Source: Candidatus Galligastranaerophilus intestinigallinarum (lineage in GTDB: Bacteria; Cyanobacteriota; Vampirovibrionia; Gastranaerophilales; Gastranaerophilaceae). From it: a stretch of DNA of 16,475 nucleotides. Each line of letters opens with the position of its first letter. The first letter of the stretch is position 1. The translations under genes were made by a program, and so were the position numbers. The notes below the pieces were generated by a model. It ran no database searches. It worked only from the letters and a program-made list of their open reading frames with translations, and was not told the DNA's origin. Of the stretch, positions 12,801 to 16,475 are shown piece after piece. The DNA lies in contig DVKW01000042.1 in the NCBI GenBank assembly GCA_018715855.1, positions 1-16,475 on the forward strand. Direction: 5' to 3'.

Positions 12801-15760
12801 AAAGTATCTTGAAGGCTTGAATTGCCGGTTTTGCCGGTTTCTTCAACCAAAGTTTCAAGAGAAACTATTTTTTCATTCAATCTTGTTTCAAATTCATCAA
12901 ACAGAGGAATTAAAATTTCATTAAAGGAAGCCTGCTTGTTATCAGATAAAATTGAACCCTTCAAAGCTTGAATGTTATCTAAAATTAAGCTTTGCGCCTG
13001 TTGAACAAGTTCTTTTGTAATGTTGGAATTATCTATATTGCAGGATAAAATGCTTTGTTCCAAATTGTTTAATTGTTCCGAAACGGGGTTTTCCAAAATT
13101 TTTCCGATTAAATCGGATATATTTTCCATTTGTTCTTTTAATTCAAGAATTTTTGTTTCATTTAAAGAATTTGAAGGAATATTTAAAAGATTTATTTTAT
13201 CCGTAATTTCATTAATTGAATTAATTAAGCTTTCATCTAAAGATTCAATTTTGTTTTGAACAAAGCCGCCAAAGGTGTTGAGGTCTTCTTTAACGTTTGT
13301 TTGAACATCTTTAACTTCTGCTTGAAGCTCAATAACAGAGCCTGTTAATCTTGAGCCTTGAGAATTAATATCATCTCTGATTGAATTTGCAACTTCATAT
13401 AATTCGCTTACAAAATCAATGTTGTTTGTATTGGATGAAGTTGGCTGAACATCGCTTTGTAATTCATTTATTGAATTTATAACCCTTTGAATTGAAGTTG
13501 AATTTTCACTTCTTGTATCTTCAATTTTTTTGTTTATATTTTCAATATTTTCATTTAATGAAATGAACGAATTTTTAATTTCTTCAAAATTGTTTTCAGA
13601 TGAAGCGTTTGAATTAATTTCTTCTTTAATTGAATTTACAAGGTTTTTAATTTCGTTTAATTTGTTGTCATCCTGCACTAAATTATAAAGAGAATTAATT
13701 GCTTCTTTTATTTCATTTGAATGTTGGCCGTTTTCGTTTTGGCTTTCATTGTATTTTTGGAAAAGATTTTCAATTAAGGCTTTAATTTCTTGAATTGAAG
13801 AAATATTTTCACTTAAATTTAAAATTGCATTTTCATAGTTTTGAGGGTCAAATTCACCCGAGCTGTTTGAATTTATATTTTCTTTAATGGAATTTAAGCT
13901 GTTTCTGATATCATCAAGTTTATATTCATCTTGCAGCTTTTCATAAATTGTTTTTAGTGCATCTTTAATGTCTTCTTGGGTTTTTCTGTCTTCATTTTGT
14001 TTTTCATTATAAAGCCTTAAGTTTTCTTCAATTGAAGCTTTAATTTCACTTAGGGCATAATCTAAATTTTTAATTGAAACAAGCTCTTCGCCAATGTTTT
14101 CAACAAGGTTTAATCTTTCATTTAAGTTTGAAATTTTATTATCTAAGCCATCTGTTAAATAGCTTCTGATGAAGTTTAATTTTTCATCCAAACTTGAAAA
14201 GTCAATTTTATCGTTAATTGAATTTAGGGCTGAATATAAGTTATCGGGGTTAATTGAGGATGAAACTTCATCTATTTTATCTAAAAGTCTTTCCGTATTT
14301 GAAATTTCAAGAAGTTTATCAATTTTTTGGTTAATTAAATTAATGGTTTCATCTTTATTTAAAAGCTCAATTTGTTCTTTTATGGGGGTAAAATCCAATG
14401 ATGATTTAATTTGGTCTATTTGAATTAAAAGGGTATCAATATCTAAGTTTGATTTTAGGCCATCTATTGCATTTGCTAAATTTTGAATGTCTTCATTATT
14501 GCTTAATGAATTTAGGCCATCTTTTAAAATTTCCAATTCGCCTTTTAGAGAATTAACAATTGTTATTGCATTTTCTCTGTTTTGTTTTTGAATTTCTTCT
14601 TTTACGGTTGAAAATCTTTCGTTCAAGCCTTCTTGCATTGAATTTTTGGCTTTTTGAACTTCATCTGTAAGATTGTTAATGGCTTCATTGTTATCAAGAG
14701 TGGAATTTACAACCGAATTTGAAATTTTATCGAATTGAACATCCATTGAAGCTATAACATCGTTTAATTGAGTATTTATGGCTGAATATACATTATCTTT
14801 AAATTCTGCAATTGAATTATAAAGCCTTATTATATCTTCATTAACGTTTGAATTATTTTCAAGCTTAATGCTTTCCAATTTGCTTATGATGTTGTTTAAC
14901 TGCCCCTGAAAAACGGTTTTAATGCCATCTTCATTGTCATCTGTATATTGGCGTTTAAATTCACTTATAAGGCCTTGGGTTTGGTTAATTTTATCTGCAA
15001 TAATTTCAAGGTCTGCTTTTGTTGTTGTATCAATAATGGTTTTATTTAATTGATTAATTGCATTTTGAATATAATCAAATCTTTCTGTTGTTTGGGCGGA
15101 AGATGATTGTTTAACAAGGTTTTTAATTTCATCTTGCTTGTCATTCACTGCATTCATTGCAGAAACCAAAACATTTTGGTTGTTTTCAACAGATTCCATA
15201 AAATATCTTAAGCGTTGAATGTCTTCTCTGTTACCTGAATTTTCAACTCTTCTTAAAAATTCTTGGAAATTATTATTTAAAACTTCAACAATGCCATCAT
15301 ATGATTTTGAAATTGAAACAATTTCATCAGCAAGCCTTGAAACTTGCCCTGCGCTTGTTGAATTTTTAATTGAATCAAACGCTTTAATTAAATTTTCTGT
15401 TTGAAGCTCTTGAGAATTCATTTTAGAATGAAGCGCTTCAATATCGTTTAAAATTCTTGTAATTTCAGAATCTGTTTTTGAATTTTGAACCGTTTTTTCA
15501 ATCGAAGCGGCAAATTCTTCAAATAAAGAAAGCCTTTCTTGAATATCTTTGTATTTTTCATTTAAGGCATTAATTAAAGCCTCTGACATTTCATCGGTAA
15601 TTTTATTAATGTTAAGTTCGTTTGAATCTTCAACCCGTTTAACAAAACTGTTTAAAACATTGTTTAAATCGGATGCTTCAACAAAAGGCTTGTTTGATAA
15701 ACCCTTAATAACATCCGTTAATTCGCTAACTTTTACCTCTAAATTATTATTCATGCTCAT
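9851..15760 (-). CDS. Giant coiled-coil/helical protein, 1969 residues, unknown function
   Basis: A 1969-residue protein (5.9 kb) that is nearly all predicted amphipathic helix, rich in Asn, Ser, Glu, Ile, Leu and Lys. I count about ten prolines, two cysteines (907, 1966) and one tryptophan (in FDSWLK, near the C-terminus). There is no signal peptide, membrane helix, LPxTG, secretion motif or recognisable enzyme domain. Hydrophobic residues recur every 3-4 positions, as in coiled coils, broken by Asn/Ser-rich turns. Internal repeats include 16-18-residue units (439-535), two 86-residue tandem copies (573-744) and 29-32-residue units (1160-1310). Residues from about 1784 differ: fewer Asn/Ser, more Met, Ala, Lys and Arg (blocks FAARLVELKNINLENAK, VIGSDIMRFDSWLKNA, AIYKKYRVQETKIEDM). 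The whole suggests a cytoplasmic rod or filament scaffold of the bacterial coiled-coil-rich type, with the C-terminal part as a possible targeting or assembly domain; that is inference. An alternative start two codons downstream (ATG at 15754) is possible. A good terminator follows. Confidence 0.85.
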   Translation of the reverse strand: MSMNNNLEVKVSELTDVIKGLSNKPFVEASDLNNVLNSFVKRVEDSNELNINKITDEMSEALINALNEKYKDIQERLSLFEEFAASIEKTVQNSKTDSEITRILNDIEALHSKMNSQELQTENLIKAFDSIKNSTSAGQVSRLADEIVSISKSYDGIVEVLNNNFQEFLRRVENSGNREDIQRLRYFMESVENNQNVLVSAMNAVNDKQDEIKNLVKQSSSAQTTERFDYIQNAINQLNKTIIDTTTKADLEIIADKINQTQGLISEFKRQYTDDNEDGIKTVFQGQLNNIISKLESIKLENNSNVNEDIIRLYNSIAEFKDNVYSAINTQLNDVIASMDVQFDKISNSVVNSTLDNNEAINNLTDEVQKAKNSMQEGLNERFSTVKEEIQKQNRENAITIVNSLKGELEILKDGLNSLSNNEDIQNLANAIDGLKSNLDIDTLLIQIDQIKSSLDFTPIKEQIELLNKDETINLINQKIDKLLEISNTERLLDKIDEVSSSINPDNLYSALNSINDKIDFSSLDEKLNFIRSYLTDGLDNKISNLNERLNLVENIGEELVSIKNLDYALSEIKASIEENLRLYNEKQNEDRKTQEDIKDALKTIYEKLQDEYKLDDIRNSLNSIKENINSNSSGEFDPQNYENAILNLSENISSIQEIKALIENLFQKYNESQNENGQHSNEIKEAINSLYNLVQDDNKLNEIKNLVNSIKEEINSNASSENNFEEIKNSFISLNENIENINKKIEDTRSENSTSIQRVINSINELQSDVQPTSSNTNNIDFVSELYEVANSIRDDINSQGSRLTGSVIELQAEVKDVQTNVKEDLNTFGGFVQNKIESLDESLINSINEITDKINLLNIPSNSLNETKILELKEQMENISDLIGKILENPVSEQLNNLEQSILSCNIDNSNITKELVQQAQSLILDNIQALKGSILSDNKQASFNEILIPLFDEFETRLNEKIVSLETLVEETGKTGNSSLQDTLLNEIRQTKVEIQNQTKLIADSANEVQKAILGELIKNQLNEMQLDSVNYLKQESELLTSFITENLDVQTKEIVSKFAQIINAKENSEARINLIKTTTSNISDILENSEQIKNDFLSFNSKIEEISNLSNVLNSSIEELTNKLGMEFGSINSNLDEKLNSFDSKIKEILNENNANLMEKLTSIIDFTNEINSKLANAENKSDLSIEFSINSINENIKAIEATLKEQIEKNSSNLEDKLISINNSFEFLKEKIENSSDSNTASFENIENAINSTSANLEVLKSDLKNVASENKKELLNTIQGLMEAVNSIEANIQNSASRENENPKEILDNLKSEINSLLTSLNNSNRADFTETKEKIGELKNEIEKTQEEIKASFADEMNNLKTGYDILIGNVNNIKTALDSTISAETYDIKEQNNKLIDDINSIKESLENSINKADLNLKDYFDDTKRSVNSIQAFIENLNETAKTNKEDIETSIQELKAENIEAKNDVENKIQQLLEQISNNENIETINEDDLQKLKEALIQEFENLSSSKNEVLYNELKTIFDEEKIEGIKNSIVYALNNSSDSRKNGIIEKIEENTNNINENIDNAKNQINSIKENIISSIENKEELIQNSISNLKNDVQNAKNEISNNAQGLIDQLKQEMEDIKASLTSKISANDNSELIETLMNSFEEKMQEKVSVLEGVIDNSLNNLDEKTIEAINRTNEDYKKALDNRVDFIIEKLQAEYEDKLTDIQKLIDNRIYEIINHNNEIIKDELKLRADSTLNDISKEFTNKFAKIESVLIKNEEETENGENKGYTLADVESDIAKIRLNLEKNNKLTNFKEFAARLVELKNINLENAKISRVIGSDIMRFDSWLKNATAKIDLLAAKIEKSEKIKMEDLKTRLIQSEKNQAMPQKLEEAIMAIYKKYRVQETKIEDMINKMEAFTQKQSDTFDIKEFIDLFYDNTKKQDNLISRMDGLEDKMDYMQAKIDHIISSCIDE
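11831..12283 (-). repeat. 29-32-residue protein repeats in the giant coiled-coil protein
   Basis: Residues 1160-1310 divide into five consecutive units of 29, 29, 29, 32 and 32 residues (1160-1188, 1189-1217, 1218-1246, 1247-1278, 1279-1310). They begin NLMEKLTSI, SIEFSINSI, NLEDKLISI, SFENIENAI and ELLNTIQGL. Hydrophobic residues fall mainly at unit positions 2, 6, 9, 16 and 20, and each unit ends in a polar Asn/Ser-rich turn. The fourth unit departs from this at positions 6 and 20. The first three units share one length exactly; the alignment was made by eye. Confidence 0.55.
13529..14044 (-). repeat. Tandem duplication of an 86-residue unit in the giant protein
   Basis: Residues 573-658 and 659-744 align without any gap over 86 positions, with about 36 identities by my count (near 42 percent). 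Matching landmarks are IKASIEEN / IKALIENL at the start, LYNEKQNE / KYNESQNE, EDIKDALKTIY / NEIKEAINSLY, LQDEYKLDDI / VQDDNKLNEI, NSIKENINSNSS / NSIKEEINSNAS and LSENI / LNENI. Conserved spacing with much divergence indicates an old in-frame tandem duplication of 258 bp. Confidence 0.8.
14156..14446 (-). repeat. Short 16-18-residue repeats in the giant protein
   Basis: Residues 439-535 contain units opening with a hydrophobic-acidic/Asn-hydrophobic turn and then a short helix. LDIDTLLIQI starts at 439, LDFTPIKEQI at 455, INPDNLYSAL at 503 and IDFSSLDEKL at 519, with a longer helical piece at 473-502 between the second and third. The 16-residue spacing (439 to 455, 503 to 519) suggests short helical hairpins rather than one continuous coiled coil. 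Confidence 0.4.
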
Positions 15761-15809
15761 AACTTAATTTAGCCCAATCTCTTAGAAAATATCCCTGTTA
15801 ATAACATTT

Positions 15810-15839
15810 ATTTTAGCGTAAAGTCTGCTTTTTGGCTAA
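15810..15839 (-). promoter_or_regulatory. Weak candidate promoter for the giant coiled-coil gene
   Basis: The 100 bases between the glycosylase stop codon and the giant gene hold, on the minus strand, TAAAAT (15810-15815; one mismatch from the -10 consensus). A poor -35 (TTAGCC, 15834-15839) lies 18 bases upstream. No strong terminator follows the glycosylase gene, so read-through from upstream is equally possible. The region contains no other feature I can support. Confidence 0.25.
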
Positions 15840-15860
15840 TTTTTACAGTTTCTTTACAAC

Positions 15861-16421
15861 TTAAACCATAGCTTTCACCATTTCTAAATCTTTTAAAGTC
15901 AATGCCCTTGGGGCATCAGGCTCTGTTGAATGTTTTCTTAAAAGATATGAAGGGTGAAAAATGGGAACAAGCTTTATGCCGTTTTTATATTCAAAAACTT
16001 GCCCTCTTATTTTTGTGATTGTAAGTTTTTTATCTTTTATAAACGTTTCAACTGCCGTTGAACCGCATAAAATTATAACTTTTGGTTTTACCACTTCAAT
16101 TTGTTTGAATAAATTACCCTCGCAGGCTATTTTTTCATTTGGTAAGGGTTTTCTGTTCTCCGGCGGCCTGCATTTAACTGTGTTTGCAATGTATAGGTCT
16201 TTTTTTCTGTCTATTCCCGCTTTTTCCAATAATTCATTTAAAAATTTGCCCGCGCGGCCTACAAAAGGAAGCCCCAATTTGTCTTCATCAGCTCCGGGGG
16301 CTTCTCCTATAAGCATAATTTTGGCATTTTCAGAACCGTCTGAAAAAACGAGCTTGTTTCTGCCCAAATGCAATGGGCATTTTGTGCAATTTTCCAGTTC
16401 TTTTTTTAATTCATCAAGCAT
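15861..16421 (-). CDS. udg: Family 4 (iron-sulfur) uracil-DNA glycosylase
   Basis: A 186-residue enzyme that removes uracil from DNA, starting base-excision repair in the cytoplasm. It has the family 4 layout: four cysteines for a 4Fe-4S cluster, Cys12 and Cys15 (NCTKC), Cys84 (KCRPPENR) and Cys100 (IAC). The uracil-binding/catalytic motif is GEAPGADED at 39-47, and LPFVGRAGKFLNELL (from 51) is the next conserved block. The DNA-intercalating motif is HPSYLLR at 156-162. Length is typical of the shorter members of this family. The ATG shares one base with the stop codon of the gene upstream (TAATG), implying a coupled operon. AAAAGGA lies 15 bases upstream of the start, too far for a good Shine-Dalgarno sequence. 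The giant coiled-coil gene follows 100 bases downstream on the same strand. Confidence 0.95.
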   Translation of the reverse strand: MLDELKKELENCTKCPLHLGRNKLVFSDGSENAKIMLIGEAPGADEDKLGLPFVGRAGKFLNELLEKAGIDRKKDLYIANTVKCRPPENRKPLPNEKIACEGNLFKQIEVVKPKVIILCGSTAVETFIKDKKLTITKIRGQVFEYKNGIKLVPIFHPSYLLRKHSTEPDAPRALTLKDLEMVKAMV

Positions 16422-16475
16422 TAATACGTTTTATATTCCTTTTCAAACCCAAAAAGTGAACTTACGGATTGATCA
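16421..16475 (-). CDS. C-terminal end of an unidentified upstream gene (partial)
   Basis: On the minus strand a frame is open from the window edge to a TAA at 16421-16423, giving 17 residues ending in SLFGFEKEYKTY. The TAA overlaps the glycosylase ATG by one base (TAATG), the same arrangement as at cpaB/cpaC and tadB/tadC here, which supports a true gene end. Too little is present to identify the product. Confidence 0.55.
   Translation of the reverse strand, partial: DQSVSSLFGFEKEYKTY

Noticed and set aside
9851..15760. The giant protein as a secreted adhesin, phage tape-measure protein or chemoreceptor
   Set aside because: It has no signal peptide, anchor, transmembrane helices or receptor signalling hairpin motif, and there are no phage genes nearby.
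9851..15760. DNA-level repeats or a CRISPR-like array suggested by recurring words such as TTCAATTGAA and GAATTAATT
   Set aside because: The words follow the reading frame and encode recurring Ser/Ile/Asn/Glu motifs; there is no constant repeat-spacer spacing.
15761..15860. Possible RNA pseudoknot (GTAAAG...TTAGC...CTTTAC...GCTAA) between the glycosylase and the giant gene
   Set aside because: The stems are only 5-6 bp and AT-rich with long loops; such pairings are expected by chance in DNA of this composition.

Overview
The window is AT-rich bacterial DNA with standard-code genes packed almost end to end; no gap between genes is longer than about 100 bases. A signal-peptide-bearing secretin implies a Gram-negative, two-membrane cell. 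The strong A/T codon bias, the secretin and this gene mix would fit a host-associated low-GC lineage such as Gastranaerophilales/Vampirovibrionia. That placement is a guess from style; no marker gene in the window settles it.

Layout. Positions 1-177 (minus) hold the N-terminal end of a DHH-family phosphoesterase of the NrnA type. It is divergent, by only 38 bases, from a sodium/calcium-exchanger-superfamily membrane protein (216-1229, plus). After a 102-base gap carrying a clear hairpin comes a tight plus-strand operon for a Tad (tight adherence/Flp pilus) secretion machine: CpaB/RcpC, CpaC/RcpA secretin, CpaE/TadZ, CpaF/TadA ATPase, TadB and TadC (1332-8229). Its genes touch or overlap throughout. 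The last gene, tadC, overlaps ribD (8216-9265), a riboflavin biosynthesis gene with no known pilus role. No Flp pilin, prepilin peptidase, RcpB/CpaD, TadD or TadE/F gene lies in the window, so the machine is split or reduced.

The right half is on the minus strand, listed here in transcription order: the last codons of an unidentified gene (16475-16421), a family 4 uracil-DNA glycosylase with its four iron-sulfur cysteines (16421-15861), a giant 1969-residue helical/coiled-coil protein (15760-9851), a rho-independent terminator (about 9805-9842), and a 174-residue unknown protein (9791-9267). The unknown gene ends one base from the ribD stop codon.

The CpaB-TadC proteins would form a trans-envelope machine: the secretin is the outer-membrane gate, CpaB its partner, TadA the motor, TadB/TadC the inner-membrane platform, and TadZ the localisation factor. 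The least explained object is the giant coiled-coil protein. It has no signal peptide or membrane segment, contains at least three kinds of internal repeat, and ends in a compositionally different segment of about 186 residues. It looks like a cytoplasmic scaffold or cytoskeletal filament protein, but its function is not known.
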